This document shows, piece by piece, positions 1 to 11,812 of a stretch of DNA of 64,000 bases. Origin of the DNA: Utricularia gibba (taxonomy: Eukaryota > Streptophyta > Magnoliopsida > Lamiales > Lentibulariaceae). The notes below the pieces were generated by a model. That model had not been told where the DNA came from, did not search any database, and worked only from the letters and a program-made list of their open reading frames with translations. The stretch covers positions 2,480,001 through 2,544,000 of the forward strand of contig NEEC01000013.1 in the NCBI GenBank assembly GCA_002189035.1, in the 5' to 3' direction. The first letter of the stretch is position 1. Each line of letters begins with the position of its first letter. The translations under genes were made by a program, and so were the position numbers.

Positions 1-2017
1 ACATCTTCAGGAACCTTCTGATAAATGGGGGTAGCGGACCATACAAAGAAACCACCAGGTCTTAGTAGACGATTCAACTCCAGAAGTAGTTTTCCACCTA
101 AATCAATACCATTTAGTTAGTTAATCAGCAGCCTCATGCCTTTAAGGTGGGGAGGACAAATCATGAAATAAAAAATTTCACTCATATTTTATATGATGCA
201 AGATAATATCTTGTTCAAAGATGGGAGAAGAACAAGGCCATGATTCACAGTAACTCCACCATTAATGTGATGTTACCTTCGATATGCCAAGGCACTCTGC
301 AGCGTGCACAGTGGACCACATCGAACACTCTACCCGGAAAAGGAAGCCTCAGTGTACCCATGACAGCTGATATTGCAGGAATTCCCCTCTCAAGTGCAAA
401 CTGAACCTGAGCTTCATGCTCGTCTTTTGGAGCTAAAGACATTGTAAGCACATCCCTATCAAATAGGAACCCCCCAAAGCTAGCCACCCCACAACCAACA
501 TCCAGTACAACTCGGGATCGCTTGCCCCAGGAAATTTCAGATACAGACTACACAAATAGAATTCAACTTTAGTTTCAAAGATTCAAAAACTCGATATAGC
601 ACATTGTCAAGGAACATTCCATAAAATGGTATCCCTCGGTGAGGAGAATTAGATCTGATCACCATTTTTTAAGCAAGGCATGCATATTTTACCTGTTGTA
701 TGACATCAATGTAATGCAATGCGCCATGAATAAATTGGGTTCCACCGCCAGGAAAGGTGAGGTGTTCTCCACTAACTTTGAGCCAATTCTGGTGACCCTT
801 AAATTCAACAAGCTGGGTATGGGGAACATTGCGGTACCATATCTGTGAGCATGAAACAAGTTGATGAACATGAAATTATCAAAGAAAAAAAATGAATTTA
901 ATACCACATATTCTGGATCCAAGTAGTATACCTTCTCCCTGCTTGTAGGCCATGGTATTGACTGCTGATATCCTTCCGGAAGAGGAACAAGGCAGGTAGG
1001 AGGATTTTCAGGACAATGCCTCTCCCTGTGTTCATAGTGCTTAGTTGATCGAAGCTTTCTGATGGCCTGCACGTTGTCGAGGCATGGAATATAATCTGTT
1101 CCAGCGGTCGTATTGCATAGCCTCCAAGTATAACTGCTTTGCTTTTCAAGCTCAGCTGACTTTTGGGCTTCATTTTCATTTTTTGATTCAGCAGACTGCG
1201 TAGAGAATGATCCATTTTGTGCTTTGGCTTCATCTGCAAGCTCAGAGCCAACCCCAGACGGAAATACTTCAGTCAGATTGTCACTCTTCTGAACCAAACC
1301 TTGATCTAATTCTGCATCTGAAGGAATTACTTCAGTGGAATTGTCACTCTTCGGAACCAAATCTTGATCTGATTTTGAATCTTCACTACTCTCGATTTTC
1401 TTTTCCATTTTCCCCTCCTCCTCACCATCCATATTCTTGTCTTTGCCTTTTCCAGGTTCCGTGGTTTTAGTCTCCACTTGAAATTCCCCATCGCTCGCAT
1501 TTATGTCTGCCGTTTTAGGCTCATCTTTAGCGCTATCCTCCTTATCTTCGTTAATTTTCTGTACATCCTCATGCCCTGATTCCTTCTCCAAAGACATCTC
1601 TTGCGGCCCCTCATTCTTTTCCTCCTGCTTTGGACTTACATTATCATCCTTGTTGGTTATATTTTCTGGCAAATCTCCAGAATTTTCATCAAACTTCTTT
1701 GCTTCCTCACCATCCAAATTTATACTTTTACTAGCATCATCAGGGGCTCTAGTATTTTCTGTCTCACTGACCTCATTTGCATTATTGTCACCAAAAGTAT
1801 TGGTGTCTTCTACAGTATCTTCGCTGCGACTGGTAGCAGGAATCTTCACATTATCCTTGTTCTCAGCATCCAAATTCTGAACAGGGGTCAAAGGTGACGA
1901 TGCCAACAGCCATACCCCAAGAAGGCAGATGGCTATGAAAATAGTTGCGGTGAGCGTTGAACAATAGCTGGTGGAAGATTTTCGACCATCAACTCTGGAG
2001 TATTTTCCAGGAGCCAT
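1..2017 (-). CDS. Probable methyltransferase PMT24/25/26-like (DUF248), 3' part outside window
   Basis: Golgi-type putative S-adenosylmethionine-dependent methyltransferase, a family linked to pectin methylation (the link is family knowledge). Coding exons run 2017-932, 842-693, 547-277 and 97 to the window edge; all junctions are GT-AG and phases carry through. The product starts [13 protein letters not shown], has one membrane anchor at about residues 21-41 (type II topology), then a roughly 250-residue acidic E/D/K/N/S-rich stem, then the conserved domain beginning near WRLCNTTAG. The SAM-binding motif [14 protein letters not shown] and the segments [17 protein letters not shown] and [13 protein letters not shown] are present. 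The long acidic stem separates PMT24/25/26 from shorter PMTs. The stem carries a 63-bp in-frame tandem duplication (1266-1391). The catalytic C-terminal half lies beyond position 1. The ATG at 2015-2017 is the first in frame and directly precedes the anchor. Confidence 0.93.
1266..1391 (-). repeat. 63-bp in-frame tandem duplication in the PMT24-like stem
   Basis: Two adjacent 63-bp units (1266-1328 and 1329-1391) encode related 21-residue segments with the shared pattern D-Q-x-L-V-x-K-S-D-N-x-T-E-V-x-P-S. Period is a multiple of three, so the frame is kept. Confidence 0.75.
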
Positions 2018-2062
2018 GGTGCTTCTCCCCTATGCTTCAACCAGATCTATTGATAAACAAAC

Positions 2063-2501
2063 CTATATAAAGACGAAAATCATCTGAATCAGGAAACAAA
2101 AAATGTGAAGCAAAAGCAACCGTCAAGAGATCAATAAAGAAAACGAAAAGATAACCATTGTTCTACCAGATGCACAGCACGTAAAACTATCAAAAATGGG
2201 GAAAACATTTAGTTCAAAACATCCGATGCAAAGCAAACAAAACTTCCAAAATGAGATCCACCCGCCTAAAATCAAATCTATAAGCAGTTGATCAGCTTCC
2301 TACCGACCAAACGACATTCCCTCATCATTTCCTGTAGGAGATTCAACTTCATGAAGCTAGATCCGACACACATTGCAGATAGGAAAGGCATCACATTACC
2401 ATGACCCAGAAACAAACCCATCACACAAAAACCAAAAAAGAAGAAAAAAACAAGACGTTTAAGCGACACCCATATCCCAAGAAAGCGGGATTTTCGCACA
2501 C
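2063..2501 (-). other. Probable 5'-UTR leader intron of the PMT24-like gene
   Basis: Reading the minus strand, a GGAAAG|GTGTGC donor at 2502/2501 and a TTATATAG|GT acceptor at 2063/2062 would define a 439-nt leader intron 45 nt upstream of the start codon. The segment is AT-rich and has no convincing coding potential. This is inferred from splice-site appearance only. Confidence 0.4.
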
Positions 2502-2502
2502 C

Positions 2503-3830
2503 TTTCCAATCCTCAAGGATCTGATACGCACACCCACGAATGGCTCATCTGTATCCCTCGCCTTGCCTTGTAGATGAGCGTGAGACAGCACGTTGAACTA
2601 ACAAAGAAACGACAATCTTCCGACGTTGTAGATTCCTTTTATTTCTATATAATTTTTGCCAATCCATTTCATTTCTTGTTGCCGAGTAATTAATTGACGC
2701 ATTGTAGAGGCGCAGATCTGTGACGCTAATAGCAAGTTGACCAATATATTCCTGGACCCCGCTACGCTATAGTGTGGGGACCACCTGTAATAAAGAATAA
2801 ATTTTGCCTTTATTTTATTGTTGATTATCCAATTTTTAATACATAATCCATCTGACCAAAAAATTATTAAATTATGATTTAATTGTGGGATCTCCAATTT
2901 AATTCTCCAAAACTATTCTTTAATCATCATTTTTTTTATTATCATTCTCAAATTCAAATTCAATTAATTTTCATTAGATGGATACTAGACATTGTAATAA
3001 TCTATAATATTATTTATTTCAAATATTCAAATAATCATTTTTTTATTATCTACAATAAATGTGAAATATTATTATTATACCATTTATAAAGCCTAAGTCC
3101 AATAAGAAACACATTAGACTGCAGTTGACTTAATCCCAACATTTTTTTATTATAAAAAAAATCTGAAATATGAAGTTCCAGAATTTTTGTGAGATTTAAA
3201 ACAGTGCATTGAGCACAAGTCTGACTTGATTGAATGATATGTTAAGAACAAACGATAGATGGGTTTGTGTTGGGAACCTAAAGTCGTCCAACTGGAACTC
3301 TTATGGCCGTCCTTCCCTGTTCCATGGTAAAACCAGCAAAGTGCTCTGGTTTCTTCTGGATGGAGGACCGTGCATTCATGAATGCGCCAACGCTAAAGGT
3401 TCAACCCATTCCTGCAAGCCAATAAATGCTACAGAAGATCAACAACATAAATCCAGTGGCCGAAAGAAATAGGAACTATAGCTAAGAGTTTAGTCACAAG
3501 CAATCTCACAGCAAGTCTAACATTTGTTAGACCTTGAAACAGTAACATTCAAAATGGGGGTGTTTTGAATGTCATGCTACCAGTTAAAATTGAATATACC
3601 ACTACATGGTTGTGCGTAGCAGTCAAGTGTCGCCAACACCTATCTGATAGGCTACGCAAAAGAGCTGGAGGGTAACAAGCTGTGGGAACCGCAAGTTTGG
3701 ATGTTCTCATCAGGGAATGAGAACTAGCGCATGATACAACATGCTGATTACTCGCTGCCCCCAAAACAGCTTTTAGGACAAACCGAAATCTGAAGCTTAC
3801 TTGGCTAGACTGGTTGTTGGTATAAGGCTA
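2503..3830. other. Gene-free AT-rich intergenic region
   Basis: About 1.3 kb between the PMT24-like gene and the 3' end of GCD1, both on the minus strand. 2820-3180 is very AT-rich with poly-A/T runs. 3230-3830 is more balanced and probably holds the GCD1 3'-UTR. The short open frames here (for example 3230-3472) match no family I recognise and show no splice or start context. Confidence 0.5.
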
Positions 3831-5269
3831 TCAAGGAAGGATCCTGCGCCGCCTACGAGGGGTCTCTCTTTTCAGGAACATCTTTTCTTGATCGTTGAGT
3901 GGTCTGGACGAACCATCGGCTTCACTGACAAACTTGAAGCCACCACCATTTCCACGCTTGCCCTTTGTGCCAAGCTTCTCCACTGTGAAATTCCAGCCAT
4001 TGGAGGGACGCCTCCTGCTGTACTTGTGGCTTTTTACCTCACCGGCCATCTGCACGGAAACATATACACATGGCATCAGATTACATTAAAAGTAAGGCTT
4101 CATTAAAGAGTACTGCAGCAACAGAGGGTACCATCATTTTACTGAAATTCATCCTCTGAACAAACTCCTGGTACATCATTTCATCCTCCTTCATCGAGAT
4201 TTCGTAGTGCACCTCATCAGGATCACGGGTGGTTCCATCCCAGCCTTCAGGCATGACTTTGAAATCTGGTTTGTATGGAAGAGTTGCGACATGGAATTCC
4301 CGGTCATGGGAAATGAAAAACCTGCATACATAAAAATGAGGGAAACTTACTAAAATGTAGCATCTGGATAAGAGTATGTTCACTAGACTAGATTCGAAAA
4401 AGAAAATTAAACATGAGAAAAGTAAAAGCAAAAGTATCTACACGATACATAACAGAAGAGGCAAAAAACACGAAATTTGTAGATCAACTAAGCTTACTCA
4501 GGACATGAATCCAGCAGCAGCTCAATGGAATCATCTAATGGACGACCCAGCTTCTTTTCCTCCTCTTCCTCAAGCTCCTTTAACCATAAAATTGCATGCA
4601 CTCGCTGCCTCATAATCCTGTACTCCTTTGCCAATCTTTCAACAGTATACACCTCGGGGTTCTCTTTGTGCTTTTTATACATCTCTGCCTTTTCTGAGTC
4701 CTTCAAATAAGATCCCCTTGCACCAGGTTCCCTCACCTTCCACACAAAATGCCATGATATGTCCATTACAAGGAATGAGAAAAATTAGTGAACTCAGAAA
4801 ATGTGAAACACCAAGATTTCACCTGCTTCATCAGAACAGTGATTTCATCCATCCTATCGTCCCATCCATCCACAAAGGCTTGGGATTTGCGGTTCTCCGC
4901 TTCCAAGTCCTTTATCCTCTGCATCTCATCGTCCGTCCACCTGGCATTGGAGTACCAATTCTGCCTCCCCTTCTCACGGGGCTTCCCTTTTTCCGAATCG
5001 GAACTCACCTTCTGCCCAATTACTTCCCCATCAAAGTGGTCCTTGGTCAGCCCAGTCGACCAAGAAGAATCCCCCACGTCCCAGCCCAAAGAATCGTCTC
5101 CTAAAGAAGCGATTCCACCGAAATGATCCATTGAATCTTCCCCCTTGCCGCTCCCATCATTTTGCGTCGAGAAGGATCTTAGGCGTGGGATGATCTGTTG
5201 GGAGACCTTTCCAAATGCAGCGGCAGAGTTGAAGCGGAGCTGTGCCAGCGGACGAAGAAGCGCTGGCAT
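3831..5269 (-). CDS. GCD1: Protein GAMETE CELL DEFECTIVE 1-like, mitochondrial
   Basis: Mitochondrial protein needed for gamete function in rice and Arabidopsis (family knowledge). I believe it carries the Bot1/mS45-type 'eukaryotic mitochondrial regulator' domain, which would make it a mitoribosome small-subunit factor. Coding exons 5269-4823, 4736-4498, 4321-4132 and 4049-3831 join in phase to 364 aa. The N-terminus, MPALLRPLAQLRFNSAAAFG, is Arg/Ser/Ala-rich and lacks acidic residues, as expected of a mitochondrial presequence. The central ARWTDDEMQRIKDLEAENR and RIMRQRVHAILWLKELEEEE segments are the conserved core. The C-terminus is basic (KRETPRRRRRILP). The start was chosen because it opens the presequence; upstream in-frame codons offer no ATG in a better context. 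It is divergent from the PAXX-like gene, with only 369 bp between the start codons. Confidence 0.9.
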
Positions 5270-5638
5270 TTCCCCCTGCGTATGAAGAACACACCTGCGC
5301 GGAGGGAGCGATTCAGTGGGGGAAGAAAGCAGCGAGATACGTATTGGGCTAGCCCTAACACTATTGAACATATGCTGACCACAATTCAGCCACAATTACT
5401 GGGCCAGGGAAATTGGGCCATCATAATTAAAATATTAACGAAAATTAAATTAAAAGGAAATGAAAATAGCAGAATTATTTTTTTTTCCAAAATAAAAATT
5501 AATTTGATATCAATTAATATCATTTGCTGGGATGGGTATTTCTCTGTTTAATTAAAATATATTACAATTTTTTTATTTTAATTTTTTTAAAATAAAATAT
5601 AAAAATGTATGAAGGCTTCTTAGAAAAAGCAGTCTCGG
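5270..5638. promoter_or_regulatory. Short divergent promoter region, GCD1 / PAXX-like
   Basis: The 369 bp between the two opposite start codons must contain both 5'-UTRs and both promoters. 5430-5600 is strongly AT-rich with T and A runs. No TATA box is clearly placed for either gene. Bidirectional use is inferred from geometry only. Confidence 0.4.
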
Positions 5639-8206
5639 ATGGGTTTGGAAGGGTTGAATCCTGTATTCGGTAAAGTATTTGCAGATGCCGATCGGACGCC
5701 CGGGGAGCCGATTCCGTTTGTCTTTCAAGTTTGTGGCGGCGGCGAGGGTGATGAGCTCAGGGTCAGTGCCTCCGACTTTGTCTCCAACACGTTTCGGGCC
5801 GTTCTATCTGGGACCCAACTTGAGGACCTGGTCAGTTCTCTGTTAATATGTGCTCTTTCTCAGCTTCTTTCCTTGGATGTTTCGGCAGTATGTTGTCATG
5901 TGATGATTGGTATTTGCTTGATGGACTCTGCTGAAGGTTGCATGTTTGAAAACAGTAGGCACCTCTTGTTGCTAATCAGTTCATGTAATGATGGGCACTC
6001 AATTGTTAGGCTAGTCTTATTGGAGTTTTTTTAGGTTAAATCTGCTCTTAACGTTTAGCTCAGAATATTTTTGGGAGTAGATGTGTTTGTTCGGAATGAC
6101 TCATCCGTAGATGCCGTTTTTGGGGAATTCTTGACATGTTCACGCTGCAAGCTACTTTTGCTCTAAAAGCCTACCTGCATATAATAAGTTTAACGCATAT
6201 TCTACGCAACATGAAATCAAATGATTCATGATGATTCTTCTTATATTGATAGAGGGATGATACTGGAATCAGTGGCTCATTGTCTGATTTTTTGGCTTAT
6301 TTTGCAACATCGCTGAGTTCTGACGTAAAGCTCATTTTCGGGGATGGATTGGCATCAGAAGGTGAAGTAAGACGTTCATGCTCTCAAATCTGATTTGGCC
6401 CCCCTTGGTTTCATTATGAATAGTACAAACTGAATGTTGGGTTAGCTGGAAACTGAATGATGGTGGGTTTCCTCATCTCATTTCAAAATCTTTTTCGTTC
6501 CTATTCTTTATCCTCGTGGGAAAGGTAGTCGACTTGGTAGCTGAATGTTGTCCTTGATGCGACACGTAGAGATGCATTAGGTCAACTGAACATAGCCAAT
6601 TTTGGATGATAACTTTTTACCCTGCATTTACTCCCTTTCCGGAGCACCCTTTCCCGTGTAGGTATCATATGGATTCCGTTTCCTACTTCATTATCTTATT
6701 CAGTGTTGAATGAAATTGGAAAGGCTCTAAGGTGCTTCATTGGAACAATTTTTAGAGTGAATCAATATTAAATGCTTGAAATTACTGTTCCCTTCTAATT
6801 GTAGGCAGTTCTTGTGCAAGAATGGTTTCTCAAAAGGCAAAGGGACTGCCGAAGATTTGTATACGCCTTGAAAAACTTTTTGGCGCTGTTGCTGCTGAAG
6901 TGAATGCCATCCTTGCACTAGAGTTATACAATGAATTCAATAAGATTCAGCAATCGCTTGAAGAAGGTGTTTCTCCTTTTATGAGAATTTACACCTTTCT
7001 TTTATTCATGGTGAAAACGTTGTTGATCAGATGGCAGGGTTTTCGTGACTGAAGCTCTTTGTTCACTGGATACTATTGTGTGATGGTATTTTAGAAAGAA
7101 TACTCAGATCTAACTGAAGTATCTTTTATTAGCAGAGCAAAGAAACAAGGATCAGTTAATGAAACTTCTGGATGCTAAAGAGGTAAAGGTCACCATTTGA
7201 TGATTTGTTAGTCTTGTTTTCATGCTGAACTATGAGTTACTGAGTTGTGTACTTCCAGAGTCGGCTTTTGGAAAAAGTTAACTGACCTAGTCTCTGTATT
7301 CCTTAGCACCTTGCTTTTCTCAATAATATGCTGCCTTTCTCTGAGAAAAAACGAACGGGGTCATGCATCTAACTTCTTTATTATTCCATGTGTGAAGATG
7401 TCAATTTGTTGATTGTGGACTAACACGAGCAAAAATGTATTGGGCTGTTACTTTTCCTCTTAATGGTGCTCGTTGTAAATAACTGGCAGGAAAAGTGCTC
7501 GAGTTTAACTCAACAGTTGGCCACGCTGATGAGCCCAAGAAAGCGGCATTCTATGAATACTTCCAGCACAGGAAACTCTGATTCTTCTTCCACTATGGCT
7601 TTGCATGATTCACCAGGTATCTATAGTTCTCGAGGTATCCAGCGTCCACATCAAGCTTGACTTGACTCCGAACTTTGCTCTTTTTCTGGGTGTTCGTTTT
7701 ACATTTTAGACAGCACTATTGAGGGAGGTGCTTGGGGCTAGGAGAAATGTAAATTGTTTTGTTAGAAACAAAATGTCCCGCTAGTCCCTTTTTGTTTTTC
7801 TTTTGGCAATGGTCACTGTCCTTCCCTCTCACAAATCTGTCAACTACTTTACAGATAAGAGGGATCCTGGACACCCGAACATGAGAAGAGGAACCAACCG
7901 CGTTGCACCCACACACCGCAGGTTTCCTTTTTGCACCCAATTCTTTTATCTGTTTCATCAAGAAATTCCCATGTAAAGCCTTCCCACGAGAGGCAGAAGT
8001 ATTGGCTTTCCTTCTGAAGTATGTGTTCAAACTCCATCCTCACTGGAGCTGAGTAAAGAAGCATCCCTTTTCAGAGTAGTAGAATTTGTACTTGCAGTAT
8101 AACCCCTTGAATGGTGGTGATAGGTGAATGATGGGCAGTTGTTTTGACAGGTCTAGACCAAGGGGAGCTCTTCTGCACTACACAGAGGATGAAGAATAGA
8201 AGGTAA
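5639..8206 (+). CDS. Candidate plant PAXX (XRCC4-superfamily, non-homologous end joining)
   Basis: Six exons (5639-5830, 6253-6361, 6805-6966, 7136-7182, 7490-7616, 8151-8206) join in phase to 230 aa. Residues 1-115 look like a small beta-rich head domain: FVFQVCGGGEGDELRVSASD, then FRAVLSGTQLEDL, then SLSSDVKLIFGDG. A heptad-patterned helix follows (about 120-170, including AEVNAILALELYNEF and EQRNKDQLMKLLDAKE). After it come a LATLMSPRKRH motif and a Ser-rich tail. This order (head, coiled coil, SPRK-like motif, flexible tail) and the spacing of head motifs resemble human PAXX (204 aa), a Ku-binding end-joining factor. The match is from memory of architecture and short motifs, so orthology is an inference. 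The 3' end is uncertain: an alternative last exon at 7710-7741 would give a shorter tail. Confidence 0.65.
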
Positions 8207-9317
8207 ACCAGAATTCAGCACATGTTTCTCTTATTTCCCTCTTTCTTCGTGAATGACATCTAATTTATATAATTATTTAAAATGCTAAATGAACATGTTT
8301 TGTTTATTAGTGACAATTTAAATCCTAAAATATACTTTTTGTTTGTAATTATTATTATTTTATAAATTATAATTTTGATGATAAATATTTTATTTGTTTG
8401 AATAAAATCACATATTTCATTCTTCATCCTCCCCCATTTAAAAACTCCCAAGGGAGACGGAGGGAGAGAGCGGTAGAGGAGAAGAATGAATCGAAGGCAG
8501 GCGATGACCGTTCTCCTCCTTTGCGCGACGGTGCAGATGTCTTCCGCGGCGGTGCCGTGCAGATTGCAGAGAGCATGGCCATTCAGTACGCATAATGCGT
8601 TGATTTTGTGTGATGTAATTAGGGGCAACTCCGATCTGATCTGCCTAACGAGAATGACTTGTCGCTCACGCAACTCAGATTCCAAATTTCACACACGACG
8701 ACTTTGTACTTTGTAGGGGTAGTCGTAGTGACATGATCCCTATAAATTATTTTGCACGTAAATCAGACTTGTGGTATGATTTTGAATAGTAACCTAGAAT
8801 GTTTGAAAATCAATCATCCTATGTATAAAATTTTTGTCTTAATGTGTTAGAGATATGTTGGTATGATTAAATAACCATCCTATGTTAATATGCATGACAT
8901 CGCTTACCTTTGATCAATAAAATATTTTTTAACGGCAACTACTTTATAAAATAATACATAAATTTTAATATGTATACATATATATATATCTATAGTAAAT
9001 ATTGATATTTAGTATTATAAATCGTATATCCAAATGATATTTTTGTTTGATTTTAATTTAATTAATTATAAATCATTGAAATAATTTTTTATCCTAGAAA
9101 AGTTTTTTTTATTAGACTATGTATTATGAATAAATAATAATAATACATGCCATATTATATATGAATTTAATAATAGTAACTTCTATTAAATATATTATAA
9201 ATAATACTATTTTTCAAATCATTTATTTGTATATAAAAATACTCCTTATATTGTAGTTTGAAACATCATACATAGGAAAACGACAAGATTGCATATATTT
9301 CCCGAATCATGTATCTA
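8207..9317. other. AT-rich intergenic region
   Basis: About 1.1 kb between the PAXX-like and AZG1 genes. 8230-8430 and 8720-9300 are extremely AT-rich and without coding potential. 8430-8720 is GC-richer and holds a purine-rich leader-like stretch followed by a 76-codon open frame from the ATG at 8486. Confidence 0.5.
8486..8716 (+). other. Open frame with signal-like N-terminus, possible gene relic
   Basis: A 76-codon frame begins MNRRQAMTVLLLCATVQ, a basic twin-Arg start followed by a hydrophobic stretch and small residues (SSAA), resembling a secretory or thylakoid-lumen targeting signal. A TTTAAAA box lies about 50 bp upstream, with a GA-rich leader in between. The rest matches no family I know, and no downstream exon is evident. 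It may be the surviving 5' end of a lost gene, or chance. Confidence 0.2.
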
Positions 9318-9344
9318 TTTATATATCTAGAGAGAGAGAGAGAG
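9318..9344 (+). promoter_or_regulatory. TATA-like box and (AG)8 leader of AZG1
   Basis: TTTATATATC at 9318-9327 is followed directly by an (AG)8 run (9329-9344) and then about 50 nt to the ATG at 9395. GA-rich leaders are common in plant 5'-UTRs. Assigned from position and sequence only. Confidence 0.4.
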
Positions 9345-9394
9345 TCCACGTCACAGAATTTTGGTTGGAAGCAGGGGTGAGAGATTCCATCTCC

Positions 9395-11056
9395 ATGGAT
9401 ATCGAAGCTGCAGAGTCCACTCCCACGATCCTCGCCCGCCTCAACTCCTCCGTCGCAAAAACCTGCGTCGGAAAATACTTCAAGCTCGCCCAACGCAACT
9501 CCACTTTCACGACCGAGCTTCGTGCCGGCACCGCCACATTCCTCACTATGGCCTACATCCTCGCAGTCAACGCTTCCATCTTATCCGACTCCGGAGGCAC
9601 ATGCTCCGTTGCCGATTGCTTCCCCCTCTGCTCTGATCCCAATATCTCCGCCGATGATTGCACTGGACCTAATCTCCGTCTCATCCTCCCTGACCAGTCC
9701 TGCAAATTCGATCCCGTTAATCCCGGATACGCCCAATGCCTAGAGAGGACGCGCCGGGATTTAATCGTCGCCACCGCAGCCTCGTCCCTGATCGGCTGTT
9801 TGATCATGGGTGCTTTCGCGAATCTTCCCCTGGCCCTGGCGCCTGGAATGGGTACCAACGCCTACTTTGCTTACACCGTGGTCGGCTTCCATGGATCCGG
9901 AAGCGTGCCCTATAGAACTGCTCTGGCTGCGGTCTTCGTTGAGGGGTTGGTTTTTTTGTTTCTCTCAGTTGTGGGTTTGCGTTCGAAGCTGGCGAAATTG
10001 GTTCCCAGGTCTGTGAGGATCTCTTCATCCGCCGGAATTGGATTGTTTCTTGCCTTCATCGGATTGCAGGGGAATCAAGGTGTTGGGCTTATTGGGTACA
10101 GCTCCTCTACGCTGGTCACTCTCGGTGGTTGTCCTGCTTCTAAAAGAGTTTCTCTAGCGCCGGTGATGGCTTACGGGAACGGCACCGTGGCTTTGATTCC
10201 CGGCGGCACGGTTTCAGGGCCGATATTATGCCTGAGTGACCGCGTTATGAGCCCCACTCTGTGGCTTGGAGTTGTGGGGTTCGTGATTATCGCCTACTGC
10301 CTCGTGAAGAATGTAAAGGGCGCCATGATCTACGGCATCGTCTTCGTGACGGCAGTTTCTTGGTTCAGAAACACCCAAGTCACGGCGTTTCCACATACGC
10401 CGGCGGGTGATTCCGCCTTCGATTACTTCAAAAAAGTCGTCGACGTCCACAAAATTGAGACGACCGCCGGCGCGTTAAGCTTCCACAGGATCGGAACGGG
10501 GAGATTTTGGGAAGCTGTGGTCACGTTTCTGTATGTGGATATACTGGACACCACGGGTACTCTGTACTCAATCGCTAGATTCGCCGGATTCGTGGACGAC
10601 GCCAACGGAGAATTCGAGGGACAGTACTTCGCTTTCATGTCGGACGCGACGGCCATAGTAGCGGGATCACTACTGGGGACATCGCCAGTGACGGCGTTCA
10701 TCGAATCATCTACTGGGGTCAGAGAAGGTGGGCGGACGGGGATGACCGCTCTCACGGTGGCGATGTATTTCTTCCTGTCCCTGTTTTTCACGCCACTGCT
10801 GGCGTCGATTCCCTCGTGGGCGGTCGGTCCGCCTTTGATTCTGGTCGGAGCCCTGATGATGAAGGCCGTGATGGAGATCGATTGGACGGACATGAAGCAG
10901 GCGATTCCGGCGTTCTTGACGTTGATTCTGATGCCGTTGACTTACTCGATTGCGTACGGGTTGATTGGAGGAATTGGATGCCACATCCTCCTCAACAGCT
11001 GGGATTGGGCGGTTGCAATTCTGAGGAAGCATAAGCTCCATGGAACTCTCAACTGA
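9395..11056 (+). CDS. AZG1: Adenine/guanine permease AZG1-like (purine and cytokinin transport)
   Basis: Multi-pass plasma-membrane permease of the AzgA branch of the NCS2/nucleobase-ascorbate superfamily. Plant AZG proteins import adenine and guanine and also move cytokinins (family knowledge). A single uninterrupted exon encodes 553 aa, as in the intronless Arabidopsis gene. Diagnostic segments in order: [20 protein letters not shown], the Cys-rich loop [63 protein letters not shown], then [20 protein letters not shown] near the C-terminal half. About a dozen hydrophobic segments are visible. The ATG at 9395 (MDIEAAES) is the first in frame; codons upstream of it contain no ATG. The sequence is GC-richer than its surroundings, as plant transporter exons often are. 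AZG1 fits better than AZG2 because of the length and the Cys-rich loop. Confidence 0.96.
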   Translation: MDIEAAESTPTILARLNSSVAKTCVGKYFKLAQRNSTFTTELRAGTATFLTMAYILAVNASILSDSGGTCSVADCFPLCSDPNISADDCTGPNLRLILPDQSCKFDPVNPGYAQCLERTRRDLIVATAASSLIGCLIMGAFANLPLALAPGMGTNAYFAYTVVGFHGSGSVPYRTALAAVFVEGLVFLFLSVVGLRSKLAKLVPRSVRISSSAGIGLFLAFIGLQGNQGVGLIGYSSSTLVTLGGCPASKRVSLAPVMAYGNGTVALIPGGTVSGPILCLSDRVMSPTLWLGVVGFVIIAYCLVKNVKGAMIYGIVFVTAVSWFRNTQVTAFPHTPAGDSAFDYFKKVVDVHKIETTAGALSFHRIGTGRFWEAVVTFLYVDILDTTGTLYSIARFAGFVDDANGEFEGQYFAFMSDATAIVAGSLLGTSPVTAFIESSTGVREGGRTGMTALTVAMYFFLSLFFTPLLASIPSWAVGPPLILVGALMMKAVMEIDWTDMKQAIPAFLTLILMPLTYSIAYGLIGGIGCHILLNSWDWAVAILRKHKLHGTLN

Positions 11057-11812
11057 ACAGAAGAATCCGGCAGCCGTCAACTGAACAAAAGAATCCGGCG
11101 GCCGTGTTCTTTGTAAATATTTCCAATATTTACAAAAAGGACCTTGGAATTTGAAATATTGCATTTTTTTCGATCGCAAAATGCGTGCGGAAATAAAAAA
11201 GCTTCATTTAATAGTTATCCACTTTTTCCATCAATATTTTTTTTGTTGTAAAAGGGAATATTAAAAATCATGCGAAGCCCAATGTTTTGGGTGGTTAGCA
11301 GAATCTGCCGCGCCGTCTTACTCCGTGCAACCGGAGTAGTCAACAATTCGGAGCTGCGTCTCTGCAAAAAGCGATATCCGGAACTCAGAGGTATCATCGG
11401 GTTGTAAATTGGAGTTCCGTTTTTCTTGATTTCCAGTCAATTTTTGTAACTTGCTTTCCATCTTGATAGATTAGCATTTCGGTATGCGATTCCCCGTTTC
11501 TTCTCAACATAGGAATGCTATTGCATTTATTGGTACTTGAGTTGGCAGCCAGTTTCTTACCTGTTTCTGCGTGTGTTTAACGATTTTCTTTGTTGGTCCG
11601 GATAATCTTACCAAGTGCCAGGTGGAACTGGGCGTGTTAACTTTCTCTGTTGTTGCAATTAGGTATTGTGGATATGTGTATGCGTATTTTGACTTTTGCT
11701 CTTCTGATTTTTTATGTTTCTTGATATGATATCCTTTACCTGTAGGTTCCGCCTTCAGAAAGCGGGTAACAGGGTGGAGTAATACTGGTTCTGAGATCTG
11801 AAATTGAGGAAG
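11057..11812. other. AZG1 3' flank and 5' leader of the SWIM gene
   Basis: 11057-11270 holds the AZG1 3'-UTR, including two near-identical 20-bp copies around 11056-11100 (GAACA.AAGAATCCGGC.GCCGT). From about 11270 a GC-richer leader exon runs to a donor at 11390/11391 (CTCAGAG|GTATCA). A 355-nt leader intron would then end at TACCTGTAG (11745), 67 nt before the ATG of the next gene. Confidence 0.45.

Noticed and set aside
3230-3472. 80-codon plus-strand frame
   Set aside because: No recognisable family, no splice context, and it lies in the probable 3' flank of GCD1.
9365-9394. Upstream TTG start for AZG1 adding ten residues
   Set aside because: A non-AUG start is not needed; the ATG at 9395 is the first AUG and fits the family N-terminus.
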